A stretch of DNA of 64,000 nucleotides. Origin: Verrucomicrobiota bacterium. Lineage in GTDB: Bacteria > Verrucomicrobiota > Verrucomicrobiia > Chthoniobacterales > UBA10450. The position numbers were made by a program, and so were the translations under genes. This document shows positions 1-9,596 of this stretch, piece by piece; positions within the stretch are counted from its first letter, which is position 1, and each line of letters starts with the position of its first letter. The stretch is taken from assembly GCA_003218135.1 (NCBI GenBank), contig QHNQ01000028.1, positions 1 through 64,000 of the forward strand, given 5' to 3'. Under the pieces are notes generated by a model that was given only the letters and a program-made list of their open reading frames with translations, searched no databases and had not been told where the DNA came from.

Positions 1-75
1 TCATGTGGAGCTAAGTCGAGCCATCTCTTGATTATTTAAACGGTAACTCCGCTGCGCTTCGGTCGAAATGACTAG
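1..75. repeat. Degenerate copy of the GAGCGAAG-type inverted repeat
   Basis: The left part (1-31, tcatgtggagc then taagtcgag) and the right part (52-72, gcgcttcggtcgaaatgac) are imperfect reverse complements. They match the better-preserved copies at 25499-25590, 26349-26456 and 31030-31120. The element lies just upstream of tolQ and is cut by the window edge. Confidence 0.55.
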
Positions 76-122
76 TGGCGTTTCCACAAAACGGCGTTAT
101 TACTTAGTCCGGTGAAGCGGGA

Positions 123-881
123 ATGCTTGTTCCGGAAATCGTAGCGGCAGGCGGCGGTCTCCTGTTTGCGTTCGACCACGCGACGATCGCTGGGAAGCTC
201 GTTCTCACTCTTCTGGCCGTCGCATCCATTTTCAGTTGGTCGATTATGATCACCAAATTGCGCGTGATCCGTTTTGCGCGAAAACAAAATGCGCGTTTTC
301 TCGCGGCGTTCCGGAAAGATCGACAACCGCTGCGTCTGTTTGAGAAGAACGCGCGGTTTCCCGGGTCACCAGTTTTTAACGTGTACCGGGCCGGGTGCCA
401 GGAGATGACATTTCATCTGCTCGGATCGCCTGAGGTAGATGATACGTTTCGCGCTCGACTTGAGATCGCAGACAAAATTTCGCCGGCGCAAATGGGCGCG
501 GTCAACGCGGCGATGGAACGTGCTGTCGGCGAAACAGCGCTTTCACTTGAATCGCAGATGATTTTGCTCGCCACCGCCGTGAGCGGTTCACCCTTTCTTG
601 GATTGCTCGGCACAGTTTGGGGCGTCATGGACGCGTTCACTGGTGTGGCAGAAGCCGGTTCGCCCAGCCTCGTCTCCATGGCGCCGGGCGTGTCCGGCGC
701 GCTTATCACCACGGTGACCGCACTGTGCGTCGCCATTCCAGCGATGTTTGGTTACAATTTTCTCGTCACTAGCATTCGCGGGATGATCGTGGAGATGGAT
801 AACTTCGCAGCCGAACTCGCGTCCGAGTTCGAGCACAAATATGTCGATCACGGCACGCGTGAGGTCGCATTGCGGAGATGA
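123..881 (+). CDS. tolQ: TolQ/ExbB/MotA-family proton channel subunit
   Basis: This 252-residue inner-membrane protein should form, with TolR, the proton channel that energises a TonB/TolA-like arm across the periplasm. Three hydrophobic segments are visible: about residues 13-45, 140-168 and 180-207. The second and third carry the small-residue, Gly-rich pattern of the MotA/TolQ/ExbB domain (LGLLGTVWGVMDAF, then VSGALITTVTALCVAIP). A long cytoplasmic loop lies between the first and second segments, as in the family. It is the first gene of a three-gene set with tolR and a TonB/TolA-like gene. ExbB is the main alternative name. I chose Tol because the cluster has no visible TonB-dependent receptor, which is weak evidence. 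No tolB or pal is seen here. Confidence 0.88.
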   Translation: MLVPEIVAAGGGLLFAFDHATIAGKLVLTLLAVASIFSWSIMITKLRVIRFARKQNARFLAAFRKDRQPLRLFEKNARFPGSPVFNVYRAGCQEMTFHLLGSPEVDDTFRARLEIADKISPAQMGAVNAAMERAVGETALSLESQMILLATAVSGSPFLGLLGTVWGVMDAFTGVAEAGSPSLVSMAPGVSGALITTVTALCVAIPAMFGYNFLVTSIRGMIVEMDNFAAELASEFEHKYVDHGTREVALRR

Positions 882-892
882 TCAGGGTCCAT

Positions 893-1000
893 CTTTCCTT
901 CGGCGTTGAGCGTTGGGCGTTGAGCGTTGGGCGTTTGTGGAAAAGCTTTTTCAGCACTCAACGTCCAACGTCCAACATCCAACACCCAATTCAGAAGCCG
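893..1000. repeat. Intergenic inverted repeat of short GTTGGGC/CAACGTC units
   Basis: Between tolQ and tolR, tandem units of the form gcgttgagcgttggg (about 902-935) face imperfectly complementary units of the form caacgtccaacgtccaac (about 958-985), so a long hairpin can form. Reading through it in the tolR frame gives the low-complexity peptide HSTSNVQHPTPN. I know this peptide from many Verrucomicrobia genomes as a repeat artefact. The true tolR start therefore lies after it. Confidence 0.75.
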
Positions 1001-1002
1001 TG

Positions 1003-1419
1003 ATGAGACGCTACTCACAACGCCAGAGTCTCTCCACTCTCAGCGAGATTAACGTCACGCCATTGCTGGATCTGGCATTTGTGCTGCTCATCATCTTCAT
1101 GATCACAACGCCGCTGTTGGAAAGCAGCGTGAATCTGGTGATCCCATCCAGTGGCGCGACGAATCCGCCAATCAAGCCGGGGCGAGTGCAAACCGTCTCG
1201 ATCGATCGCACGGAAACGATTCGCTTTAACAATCAAGTCACGGACCTGAACAAGCTCACTGCAGAATTGACCGAGTTACAACAAACGAATCCTAATGTCG
1301 CCATCGTGATTCGGCCCGATCGAGATTTGCCTGTGCAAAAATTAATCGGGCTAATGGACGCCGTGCAACGGGCGGGAATCACGAAGGTCGGAATTGCTAC
1401 CAGAGCGGAACCGAAATAA
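1003..1419 (+). CDS. tolR: TolR/ExbD-family proton channel subunit
   Basis: The product is 138 residues. It has a short cytoplasmic N terminus, one membrane segment (about residues 20-40) and a periplasmic ExbD/TolR domain. Asp23 at the start of the membrane helix (NVTPLLDLAFVLLIIFMIT) corresponds to the proton-carrying aspartate of TolR/ExbD. The reading frame is open further upstream to 913, but that stretch is the repeat at 893-1000. The ATG at 1003 is preferred because it gives the normal family N terminus. The next gene starts at the base after the stop, so tolR and the TonB/TolA-like gene are probably co-translated. Confidence 0.9.
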   Translation: MRRYSQRQSLSTLSEINVTPLLDLAFVLLIIFMITTPLLESSVNLVIPSSGATNPPIKPGRVQTVSIDRTETIRFNNQVTDLNKLTAELTELQQTNPNVAIVIRPDRDLPVQKLIGLMDAVQRAGITKVGIATRAEPK

Positions 1420-2295
1420 ATGGCAAGAAGTGGCCGTTTCTGGCGAAACGTTGTCGTGATTGCGGTCGCGCACGTTGCACTGATCGCAGGGCTGATTCGC
1501 TGGAGTCTGGCAGCCAGGGCCTCAAATCCGGAGAGCATCGTTTGGTTAGGCGCCGCTCAAGATCTCGCGGCTGAAGAATCGGGAAACGAGGAAGAGCGAT
1601 CAGGAGAACGCAATGCTCATGTTGCTCAACAGAAACCGTCAAAAGACGACGAAGCTAAAGAGGAAAAACCCGCTGTAACGACCAAGAGTGAAATCGAATT
1701 ATCCACACCGAAGCCGACGCCAACGCTTGCACCAAAACCAGCCGCAACGTCAACACCGAAGCTAAAGCCAACGCCAAAACCGGCGCCGAAACCGACTCCG
1801 GAGAAAACAGTGATGACGAAAGCGACGCGAAAATCCTCGCCTAAGCCGAAGCAGAGCCCGGCAAGATCGAGTGAGGAATCAGGAAAAAATGAGAAAATCC
1901 TTCTGGCGAAAAATGAATCTCAACGCGGCAATGGCAAACCGAGTTCGACGGGCAAAGTCAGCCATGTGGGTGGTGGAAGCAGCGCGTCCGAGTTCGGCTG
2001 GTATGGCAACATGCTGCATGATCGTTTTTACAGCGCCTGGATTCAGCCGACCACCAGCGTTCCTTCCGGCAACAAAATCTCGACTTTCGTCAAAGTTCGA
2101 ATCGAGAAAGATGGGCGCGTCTCCAAGTTCGAAATCATCAAACCATCCGAAAATGTCGTCGTGAACGAATCCGTAGCGGCAATCGCGAAACGCGTGACTG
2201 AAGTTGACGCGCCGCCGACGGGCCTAATCAAAGGCGAGCATTACGACGTAAAAATCAATTTCGAGCTAAATACCGAGCAGGGAACGTCGAACTGA
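1420..2295 (+). CDS. TonB/TolA-like periplasmic energy transducer
   Basis: This 291-residue protein has one N-terminal membrane anchor (about residues 9-30). A long Lys/Pro/Thr-rich spacer follows (KPTPKPAPKPTPEK type, about 75-150). The C-terminal domain (about 190-285) starts YGNMLHDRFYSAWIQP and contains VKVRIEKDGRVSKFEI, the TonB_C/TolA C-terminal pattern. The protein would transmit force from the TolQ-TolR channel to outer-membrane or periplasmic partners. It begins immediately after the tolR stop. TolA and TonB cannot be told apart from this sequence. The Pro-rich spacer is TonB-like, while the gene order Q-R-A is Tol-like. Confidence 0.8.
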   Translation: MARSGRFWRNVVVIAVAHVALIAGLIRWSLAARASNPESIVWLGAAQDLAAEESGNEEERSGERNAHVAQQKPSKDDEAKEEKPAVTTKSEIELSTPKPTPTLAPKPAATSTPKLKPTPKPAPKPTPEKTVMTKATRKSSPKPKQSPARSSEESGKNEKILLAKNESQRGNGKPSSTGKVSHVGGGSSASEFGWYGNMLHDRFYSAWIQPTTSVPSGNKISTFVKVRIEKDGRVSKFEIIKPSENVVVNESVAAIAKRVTEVDAPPTGLIKGEHYDVKINFELNTEQGTSN

Positions 2296-2330
2296 TAGCG
2301 ATCTTCGCCGCGCGAAAATTGTGGCCCCGT

Positions 2331-3132
2331 TTACAAAAGCGAGCGCGTCGTCGGCGATAATTTCAAAATCTCCGGCTCTCGCTTCAGGCGTCGCACGAGT
2401 TCTTTTGAAATCTGGTCGCGCCAACGCGGGGACTGGGTCAAAGCGGCAATGTGACGTTCATATGCCGCCGCGTCGTTAAAGCGCGCGAACCAGACAAAAA
2501 CATTTTCGCCTTCGCGCACCGGCAGCGCGGGAAAAGTGTTCTCGCTGGTGCTCAGTTACGAAATATGCCAGGATCGTTGCGCCTGAACTGCTCACCTCCG
2601 GTTTCACTGTTTTCTCGAAAAACTCAACGAAGTCAGCATCCACCGGCGCATCGAAATAATAGATCGTCGCCACAATTAGTTCGCTCCGGGCCTCGTTTGC
2701 TCTCGCTCGAGGACGTTCCTTGTTTCCAAACGAGAATCCCGAAGGTGGCGTTGCCGGATGCAACAGCAGCACATTATCGGAATCGATCATGGTGGCGTTG
2801 GCCGCTTCGCGATGTGCCTTCCAGACCGGCCCGCCGTAAAAGTCCGTGAGCGCCTGCGCGCGCGACGGCATGTCACGAAAACCTCGCAGCCAGACAAATC
2901 GGTTTGGATTATCCAGGTCCCGGAACTGACCGATGATTTTCATCCCGAGCGCTTCCTGCGATTCGACAAATTCCCGGTCGAACAGATCGATCAGCCGATC
3001 CCGCTTCCTCGGATGCAACGTGTATTGCCGCAGCTCAACAAACGGGCAGCAAGTCTGTGGCAGCTGCGCGTCCGGATTTTCCATCCCGAAACCTTGCGCC
3101 GCGAAAGGAACCGTCGCCATTAGGGATTCCAC
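2331..3132 (-). pseudogene. NIPSNAP-family gene interrupted by a frameshift
   Basis: Minus-strand frame one (3132 down to 2476) starts near MATVPFAAQGFG and runs through an N-terminal NIPSNAP-like half (FVELRQYTLHPRKRDRL). It then drifts into a basic out-of-frame tail. A second frame carries the expected end: ENTFPALPVREGENVFVWF, then ARFNDAAAYERHIAAL, stopping at 2331. The frames must be joined between about 2540 and 2560, just after the codons for ILAYFVTE. A one- or two-base change would restore a protein of about 265 residues with two NIPSNAP halves, the normal family layout. NIPSNAP proteins are dimeric alpha-beta barrels of poorly known function. A sequencing or assembly error is as likely as real decay. 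Confidence 0.75.
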
Positions 3133-3243
3133 GCGCGCAAAACCAACATCTCAGAGATGAAGCGCCGCCCAAATTTGTATCGTAAGCCCGCTTCGAGATG
3201 GCTTGGGAATTTGCAATTACGGCGCGAGCGACAGACACGCCAA

Positions 3244-4164
3244 TTAAATAATCACCTCCTTTGGCGAAATTTCCACGTGGTACTGTTTCAAGAAGCGCTC
3301 GCGCCATTCAGTGAGGTATTTCAAATTGAACTGCGGCTCTTCAGCCGGCACGTAATGTTTAATAATCAATCCGTAGACTCGCAGCGCGAGCGTTACGGCG
3401 TGCCGCACAACGTTAGGTATTTGGTCAGGCTCACGAATTGGCTGCATCGCGATGTTTTTCTCACCCACTTCAATGCTTTTCCACATATCACTGCCGTGCG
3501 TCACACCTGAGAAAGGACTGTAGACGTAGGTGTATTCTTTCAAACGACCCAAGTCGTCACTGATTTTCCGGATTGATCGAACACCGTAAACTTCGTGCCA
3601 AGGCTGATCATACCCCCTTCGTTGATAGTGCGGCTCGAATTTCGCGTTGATCACATCGAATGGCGGACGAGCAAGTAATGCATCGGTTCGCGCGATTTCG
3701 TCAGATATCTCTTTCTGTTGCTCAGGGGTGAGAGCTAAGCGACTTGAAGCATCGGCATGGCGCGTCGCCTCAGGTGTTCCCGGAACTGTTATTCGATTCC
3801 ACTGGCAACGCCGCCGCAAATTGGCGACGTACAGATGATTTACTCTGTTGTCCGTATCTGACGCCAAGATCCATTCGATCGTCAATGCGGTCTCGAGAAG
3901 GGATCGGCGTTGGAGCGTCGCACTCGAACAATTTCCAGCGCTTGCGAGAATTGCGGCTCCATCAAGATGGACGAGAAATTGCCGAAGCTGGACGAATATG
4001 ATGCAGATTGCTTTGAGATCTCGCGGGCTGTTGATGAACGCCAAAGGGACCAACGACGTTCCATAATCGACGAGCTCATTGATTAGACGTAATGCATCAC
4101 CGAAATGTGCCGCCGTTTGCGTTGCATATTCGCGGTCAAGAACCGCTTTGTCCGAATCGGACAT
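3244..4164 (-). CDS. DUF5677-like protein of unknown function
   Basis: The product is about 306 residues, soluble and mostly helical. The segment RRSLLETALTIEWILA and the general spacing resemble the DUF5677 family, whose function is unknown. No signal peptide or membrane segment is visible. The ATG at 4164 lies 5 bases after the sufD stop. A TTG at 4173 would overlap that stop. Neither start has a strong ribosome-binding site. Position and strand suggest read-through from the suf operon, but the gene is not a usual suf partner and may be a passenger. It is not clear whether it has a promoter of its own. Confidence 0.6.
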   Translation of the reverse strand: MSDSDKAVLDREYATQTAAHFGDALRLINELVDYGTSLVPLAFINSPRDLKAICIIFVQLRQFLVHLDGAAILASAGNCSSATLQRRSLLETALTIEWILASDTDNRVNHLYVANLRRRCQWNRITVPGTPEATRHADASSRLALTPEQQKEISDEIARTDALLARPPFDVINAKFEPHYQRRGYDQPWHEVYGVRSIRKISDDLGRLKEYTYVYSPFSGVTHGSDMWKSIEVGEKNIAMQPIREPDQIPNVVRHAVTLALRVYGLIIKHYVPAEEPQFNLKYLTEWRERFLKQYHVEISPKEVII

Positions 4165-4169
4165 CCGAA

Positions 4170-5510
4170 TCAAATCCGCGACGGCACTGAGACCTTGTTG
4201 AACTTCTCTTCAATCAGCCGATGCAAATGCTCAGCTATCGCTGGATGATCGAGACGCCGGATGACTTCGTCCAGGAAGCCGGTGACTAAGAGGCGTTGGG
4301 CGACCTTTGTCGGAATGCCGCGGGTGCGCAGATAGAAGAGTTCGTCTTCATCGATCTGGCCGGACGTGGCGCCGTGGGTGCAACGGACGTTGTCGGCGAG
4401 AATTTCAAGGCCGGGCATGGAGTTGGCTTCGGAATCATCGCTCAAAAGGAGATTGCGAACTTTTTGATACGCGTCAGTGAAATGGGCATGCGGTTCTACG
4501 CGGATGAGACCGCCGAAAGTGGTGCGAGCGCGATCGTCGAGCGCATTTTTGTAAAGAAGATCGCTGGCGGTGTGAGGTGAGATGTGGTCCTGCAATGTGC
4601 GAGCATCGAATTCCTGCTGGTGTTTGGCGACTGCGACCGCGAGCAAATCGCTTCGGCCACCTTCGCCGATCAGCCGGCTTAAACTTTCAAAGCGCGAATA
4701 CTTCCCGCCCAAATGCAAATTCAGGCTCATCGCAGAAGCATCGTGATCGACCGTGGTAGAGTTCATTTGTAACGCGATAACATTTTGCGCCCAGTTTTGA
4801 GCGCACACGTAGGTCACTTTCGCGCCCGGACCGGCGATGAGATCGTTCACACCACAGGCGAAGCCCGGCGTGGTCGGGTTACACGAGCGGAAATGCTCGA
4901 TCACAGTGACTTTCGCCAATTCGTCGGTGACGAGGAGCAGATGGGGGAAGATCGACATATTGTCGTGTCGCAACCAATGAAAGATTTCGATCGGTTCTTT
5001 GATCTTGAGCCCGCGCGGCACGAACAAGAATGTTCCCGACGAAACGAGCGCCTTGTGCAGCGCAGCGAACTTAGCCGAACCAAGTGTCGCTTCAGTGGAC
5101 ATGAAATATTTTCGGAAGAGATCGGCGTGCTCCACCATTGCGCGCTCGAGTGGTTGAAAGATCACGCCGCGCCGTTTCAGATGTTCAGAAATCACGTCGC
5201 GCTCGATCAGTTGATCGTTCGCGAAAATCATCCGAGCCGCGTAATGGTCGAGCCCACGGGAATACTTTAAAACATTTTTACGGTCGTCTTCAGAAAGCGG
5301 CGCACTGGTTTTGAACGGCGCCAGATCGAGAAGCGCGACATTGGAAAATCGCCAGGCCTGATCTTTTCTGGTCGGGGTCGGCAACCCTTCGAATTCTTTC
5401 CAGGCGGCGTGTTGCTGGTCGCGGAACCAATCTGGAAATTCGCGCAACTCGTTCGGCCCAGATAGAATTGGCGCGGATTTGACCAGTTCGTGATTTGCGA
5501 CTGAAAACAT
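4170..5510 (-). CDS. sufD: Fe-S cluster assembly scaffold component SufD
   Basis: The 446-residue protein belongs to the SufB/SufD beta-helix family and pairs with SufB and SufC in the SufBC2D Fe-S assembly scaffold. The N-terminal block (PTPTRKDQAWRFSNVALLDL, about residues 45-65) is typical of SufD. The C-terminal third has the shared SufBD core around residues 315-420 (HTASDLLYKNALDDRARTTF and RCTHGATSGQIDEDELFYL). Length is normal for the family. It is the last of the three adjacent suf genes, transcribed C-B-D. No cysteine desulfurase (SufS) or SufU/E lies in the window. Confidence 0.95.
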   Translation of the reverse strand: MFSVANHELVKSAPILSGPNELREFPDWFRDQQHAAWKEFEGLPTPTRKDQAWRFSNVALLDLAPFKTSAPLSEDDRKNVLKYSRGLDHYAARMIFANDQLIERDVISEHLKRRGVIFQPLERAMVEHADLFRKYFMSTEATLGSAKFAALHKALVSSGTFLFVPRGLKIKEPIEIFHWLRHDNMSIFPHLLLVTDELAKVTVIEHFRSCNPTTPGFACGVNDLIAGPGAKVTYVCAQNWAQNVIALQMNSTTVDHDASAMSLNLHLGGKYSRFESLSRLIGEGGRSDLLAVAVAKHQQEFDARTLQDHISPHTASDLLYKNALDDRARTTFGGLIRVEPHAHFTDAYQKVRNLLLSDDSEANSMPGLEILADNVRCTHGATSGQIDEDELFYLRTRGIPTKVAQRLLVTGFLDEVIRRLDHPAIAEHLHRLIEEKFNKVSVPSRI

Positions 5511-5528
5511 CGTATTACCTCAGAGCAG

Positions 5529-5555
5529 AACGGCGGTCAGAGACCGCCGCTACAG
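5529..5555. repeat. GCGGTC...GACCGC hairpin repeat in the sufB-sufD gap
   Basis: The 67-base gap between sufB and sufD holds cggcggtc-aga-gaccgccg followed by ctacag. Related copies lie at 32850-32878, 55528-55556 and 56584-56610. The arms pair perfectly over about 8 bases. There is no T-run, so a simple terminator is unlikely. In mRNA it could shield the 3' end of sufCB. Confidence 0.75.
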
Positions 5556-5577
5556 CAAAGTTTGATGGCGAAAACGG

Positions 5578-6987
5578 TTACCCGACCGAGCCTTCCATCT
5601 CCAGCTCGATCAGCCGCTTGAGCTCGACGCTGTATTCCATCGGAAATTGGCGGACGAGATCGTTGACAAAACCGTTCACGCTCAAGCTCATCGCCTGGGC
5701 CTCGCTGAGGCCGCGCTGTTGCATGTAGAAAATTTGCTCCGCGCTTACCTGGCTGACGCTGGCTTCGTGCTGGACGGCGTTGCCGGTGCCGCGCACGGTG
5801 ATAGCCGGATACGTGTCCGTTCGCGACGTCGAGTTGATGAGAAGCGCGTCGCACTCGGTGTTGTTCTTGCAATTCTTAAGGTGCTTTGGCACGTGGACCA
5901 GTCCGCGGTAAGTCGCCCGGCCTTTGCCGATCGAGATCGATTTAGAGATAATGTTGCTGGTCGTTTCATCGGCAGCGTGAATCATCTTGGCGCCAGTGTC
6001 CTGGTGCTGGCCGTCGTTGGCGAGCGCGATGGAGAGAACTTCACCGCGTGCTTTGCGACCTTTCATAATCACGCTCGGATATTTCATGGTGAGACGCGAG
6101 CCGATGTTGCAATCGATCCATTTCACTTCGGCGTTTTCCTGAGCGAGCCCGCGTTTGGTCACGAGATTGAAGACGTTGGAAGCCCAGTTCTGCACCGTGA
6201 TGTACTGAATCTTCGCGCCCTTCAGCGCGACGAGTTCCACCACAGCGCTGTGGAGTGTTGGCGTATTAAACTTCGGCGCCGTGCAGCCCTCCATGTAGGT
6301 CACTTCCGAGCCTTCATCGGCAATGATGAGGGTGCGCTCGAACTGACCGAAGTTTTCGGCATTGATACGGAAGTACGCCTGAAGCGGGTGCTTCACTTTC
6401 ACACCTGGCGGAACGTAAATGAATGAGCCACCGCTGAACACAGCGGAATTCAGCGCGCTAAACTTGTTGTCGGCGATCGGGATGACTTTACCGAACCACT
6501 TCCGGAAAATTTCCGGATAATTCTTCAGCCCCTCTGTCGATCCGACGAAAATGACGCCTTGTTCGCCAACGGCTTTCTTGATATTCGAATAGACTGCTTC
6601 GCTGTCGAACTGCGCTTCCACACCGGCGAGGAATTTGCGCTCCTGCTCAGGAATGCCAAGCCGCTCAAATGTGCGCTTAATGTCGTCCGGAACTTCTTCC
6701 CAGCTGCGTTTCGTCTCAGTACCGGGCGAGAGATAGTAACGGATCTTGTCGAAATCGATGGCTTCGAGATCCTTGCTCGCCCAGTGCGTCGGGAGCGGTT
6801 TTTCCAGAAATGTTTTCAAGCCGCGCAAACGGAACTCGCGCACCCAATCTGGGTCCTCTTTGACGTCCGATATGTAGCGAACAGTCCGCTCGCTCAGTCC
6901 GGCGCCCGCATCGCGCACGTGAGCTTCCGGATAAAAGAAATCTCCTTTGCTTCTATCAATATTGACGGCAGAAGTTTCGGTTTTCAT
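5578..6987 (-). CDS. sufB: Fe-S cluster assembly scaffold protein SufB
   Basis: The 469-residue protein is the core scaffold on which Fe-S clusters are built, acting in the cytoplasm with SufC and SufD. Typical SufB blocks are present: [20 protein letters not shown] near residue 90, the mid-protein stretch [19 protein letters not shown], the [10 protein letters not shown] cysteine motif, and the C-terminal [18 protein letters not shown]. The ATG at 6987 lies 17 bases after the sufC stop, so the two are almost certainly co-transcribed. Length matches typical SufB (about 470-480). Confidence 0.97.
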   Translation of the reverse strand: MKTETSAVNIDRSKGDFFYPEAHVRDAGAGLSERTVRYISDVKEDPDWVREFRLRGLKTFLEKPLPTHWASKDLEAIDFDKIRYYLSPGTETKRSWEEVPDDIKRTFERLGIPEQERKFLAGVEAQFDSEAVYSNIKKAVGEQGVIFVGSTEGLKNYPEIFRKWFGKVIPIADNKFSALNSAVFSGGSFIYVPPGVKVKHPLQAYFRINAENFGQFERTLIIADEGSEVTYMEGCTAPKFNTPTLHSAVVELVALKGAKIQYITVQNWASNVFNLVTKRGLAQENAEVKWIDCNIGSRLTMKYPSVIMKGRKARGEVLSIALANDGQHQDTGAKMIHAADETTSNIISKSISIGKGRATYRGLVHVPKHLKNCKNNTECDALLINSTSRTDTYPAITVRGTGNAVQHEASVSQVSAEQIFYMQQRGLSEAQAMSLSVNGFVNDLVRQFPMEYSVELKRLIELEMEGSVG

Positions 6988-7004
6988 TGTGTATTTTCCC
7001 CTGT

Positions 7005-7769
7005 TTATCTAAACGCTGGTTCAACCGCCCCCTCCCGCGCCCAATCGTAGCCCCTCTCCTCGAGCTCCAGAGCGAGCTCTTTTCGCCCGCTTCTAACGAT
7101 TCGCCCTCCTACCATCACATGGACGTAATCGGGGACGATGTAGTTCAGGAGGCGCTGATAATGCGTGATTAACAATATCCCAAGATCCGGACCGCGCAAC
7201 GAATTGACTCCGTGCGCAACGGTCTTGAGCGCGTCGATGTCCAGGCCGCTATCAGTCTCATCGAGAACAGCGTATTTTGGTTCGAGCATGGCCAGTTGCA
7301 GAATTTCAGCGCGCTTTTTTTCGCCGCCGGAGAAACCCTCGTTGACTGCCCGGGACGTAAACGACCGGTCCATGCCGAGCAGTTCCATTTTTTCATAAAG
7401 TTTTGCGTAATAATCGGTGGCCTCGAGTTCTTCGCCTTCCGGCACACGTGATTGCAACGCTGCGCGCAGGAAATTAGCAATTGTTACTCCCGGGATTTCG
7501 CTCGGATACTGAAAGGCCAGGAACAAGCCGCGCCGCGCCCGTTCGTCCGGTTCAAGTTCAAGAAGATTCTCTCCATCCATTAACACCCTGCCAGCGGTAA
7601 CCTGATAGTCGGGGTGGCCAGCGAGCACTTTGGCCAGTGTACTTTTGCCTGAGCCATTTGGGCCCATAAGCGCGTGCACCTCGCCCCGCGGCACGCGGAG
7701 CGTCAACCCGCGAACAATCTCCTGACCGTTTACGGCGATATGCAGGTTCTCTATGTTCAATTCGTTCAT
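7005..7769 (-). CDS. sufC: Fe-S cluster assembly ATPase SufC
   Basis: This 254-residue ABC-type ATPase powers the SufBCD scaffold. It shows Walker [10 protein letters not shown] at residues 36-44, the ABC signature [12 protein letters not shown] and Walker [15 protein letters not shown]. Asp replaces the usual Pro after the Walker B Glu, as is common in SufC. The frame is open upstream to 7991, but the extra 74 residues are low-quality and Arg-rich. The ATG at 7767-7769 gives the family N terminus. It is the first gene of the suf operon on the minus strand. The upstream region is described separately. Confidence 0.96.
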   Translation of the reverse strand: MNELNIENLHIAVNGQEIVRGLTLRVPRGEVHALMGPNGSGKSTLAKVLAGHPDYQVTAGRVLMDGENLLELEPDERARRGLFLAFQYPSEIPGVTIANFLRAALQSRVPEGEELEATDYYAKLYEKMELLGMDRSFTSRAVNEGFSGGEKKRAEILQLAMLEPKYAVLDETDSGLDIDALKTVAHGVNSLRGPDLGILLITHYQRLLNYIVPDYVHVMVGGRIVRSGRKELALELEERGYDWAREGAVEPAFR

Positions 7770-8140
7770 AAAAGCGAACAACAAATATACGTCGGATCGG
7801 CAGATTTGCGAACGGTTTGGCTCCCTCGAATCGCGCGCTCTTTTCGTATCAGAGCTCCTCGGGGCGGGAGGATTACGCCCCACGCCGTGATATAAGCCTA
7901 AGGTCCAATTCGCGGCTTGCACACGGGCCAGTAGACTGAGACAAAACCGCATGGGCCGCCACAGACAGCGCGACAGGCGCGGTACGGGCATACCGCCGGG
8001 ACAACAGTTGTTAATCCTGGAACCAGGATGCAGTTCCAGCTTTTACAGCCAGTAACGTTGTGATGGATCGGTGGCTGAAGAGGAACGCACGGCTTCGATT
8101 CGCTCTCAGCTCATAACTGCTGCTGAACAAGACTCGCGGG
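7770..8140. other. Gene-free upstream region of sufC
   Basis: This stretch of about 370 bases shows no convincing gene. It should hold the sufC promoter. The clearest element is the near-palindrome atcctgg-aa-ccaggat at 8013-8028, which could be an operator or a short hairpin. I could not identify a reliable -35/-10 pair or a known Fe-S regulator site. Confidence 0.4.
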
Positions 8141-9596
8141 TCAACGGCCCACTTGAGCCACAGTCGCCGTTGGCTTTGAGGTGCTCCTAATTCCAAGATG
8201 CAGACGCAGGATCCGATCAAGCTCGGCAATTGTTTGCGGCAGTTCGCAGGAACCGTGCGGGCCGGGAACTATGAGCTCGGATTGGGCACTATCGAGGTGC
8301 GAGCTCCAGTAAGCCACGACGCCATCACTGCTGTTTGGTGAATCGCCTCTTCCGCGATCGCCGATGATCGAGTGATAGGGAACGCTGATAGGCGCTCCAT
8401 TAATTACCGGCAACGCCGGATTGGTCGGCTTCAGGCCCGTGATACTGTTGGGCAGACGCTTGGAACTTCCCGTGATTTGCGCGAGATCCGCGGCGGTGAG
8501 CGAGTCCATTATGACTGCTGCCATTCGCGTCGGAAGCGTAATCAGACTAATTAGTCAGCATGCCGCCCATGCTGTGGCCGACCACAATGTAAGGCTTGTG
8601 GTTGGGGTACAGTTGATCGGCCTTGGCCAATTCTTCCCGTAACCGCAGTGCCGAATAGAGGATGGGGTTGCCGGTCGGGTATGCAAATATCCAGAATTGA
8701 TAATGTTTGCGGATCTCGGGGTCGGCCTGGAGTCCATTGATCGTCTGCACCCACGTGAACGGCGTTGAGAAAAGCCCATGCACAAATACCAGAGGGATTC
8801 GATCGGGATCATACGGCTGCATGAAATAGAGCCCAGTCGGTGCCGGGTATTTGGTTGCATTGAATCCGCCAAGCAATCCCACAAACATCAGATTGCCCGG
8901 CGGCTGGTAGTAGCTCATCGGCGCTGAGAAATTCGCCGCCAGGGGGCGAGTTTTTCCTTCGACAGTCGCCGTCGGTTGTTTGGCTGGGCGACGAAGTGCC
9001 AGAGTGGCGTCCTTCCCGTGAAAATCTAATGTGGCCGTCACTGCGGCCGTTATTCCTCTCGGCGGCGCAAACTTTTCAGGTGGATTGACCTTTCGCACTC
9101 CTACAAGCGCGCCGCCGACACCTTTGTGAATGTTTTCCTTCCTGATCAGTTTTTCTTTGATCTGCTGTTCGAGCTCAAAGGAGGTGAAATAGTTCGGTGT
9201 CCAGACTGCGTGACTGGCGGGTTCAAGCCGTAGATGATAAGTGCTGTTATTCCCTGTTAGAGTCACCGGGTGGTTCCACAGTCGTCCGCCTTCACTGGAG
9301 CGCAGCAAAACCGTCAGTTCACCGCAGGCTGAATTGTAGGTATTCACGGCTGGCGTTTCCTGCGATCCGCTTCCCAGCAATGGAGCGGTCATGGAAGCCG
9401 CCTGCAGATAATCGGCAGCTCTTGTTTCAACTGGAACGCTCGCGGAGCGCGCCTCGTGCATGATGCTCGCGGTGGGCGCATATTCAGGACCGCGTCCGGT
9501 CTGCGGCGCCGTCGCGCAGCTGGCAAAAAACGCGAGGCAAGTTGTGGCCGCAATAAAGCGAAGCCAGACCGGCGTTCTTGGATGGTTAGGATTCAT
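8141..9596 (-). pseudogene. Decayed lipase-like alpha/beta hydrolase lipoprotein gene
   Basis: The 5' part (9596 to 8547) encodes a lipoprotein signal (hydrophobic stretch ending AFFASC, then a Thr-rich linker), a long N-terminal region and the hydrolase core through the nucleophile elbow VVGHSMGGMLTN. It then stops at 8547. The 3' part lies in another frame, open from about 8565 to 8141: ITLPTRMAAVIMDSL, then PISVPYHSIIGDRGRG, DGVVAYWSSHL and GPHGS with the likely catalytic His. In related proteins as I recall them, a block of about 60-70 residues (with a PHRGS-type motif) lies between elbow and tail. Here it is missing and the frame changes. The gene therefore looks broken by an internal deletion. 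The start MNPNHPRT at 9596 was chosen because it places the lipobox correctly. Confidence 0.72.

Noticed and set aside
893-1000. Short tandem units between tolQ and tolR as a possible CRISPR array
   Set aside because: Units are 7-11 bases with no spacers, and they form one large inverted repeat.
5647-6426. 259-codon plus-strand frame opposite sufB
   Set aside because: sufB is certain. The frame is a shadow without a family pattern.
8011-8229. 72-codon minus-strand frame upstream of sufC
   Set aside because: It has no signal peptide, domain or ribosome-binding site, and overlaps the end of the decayed hydrolase gene.
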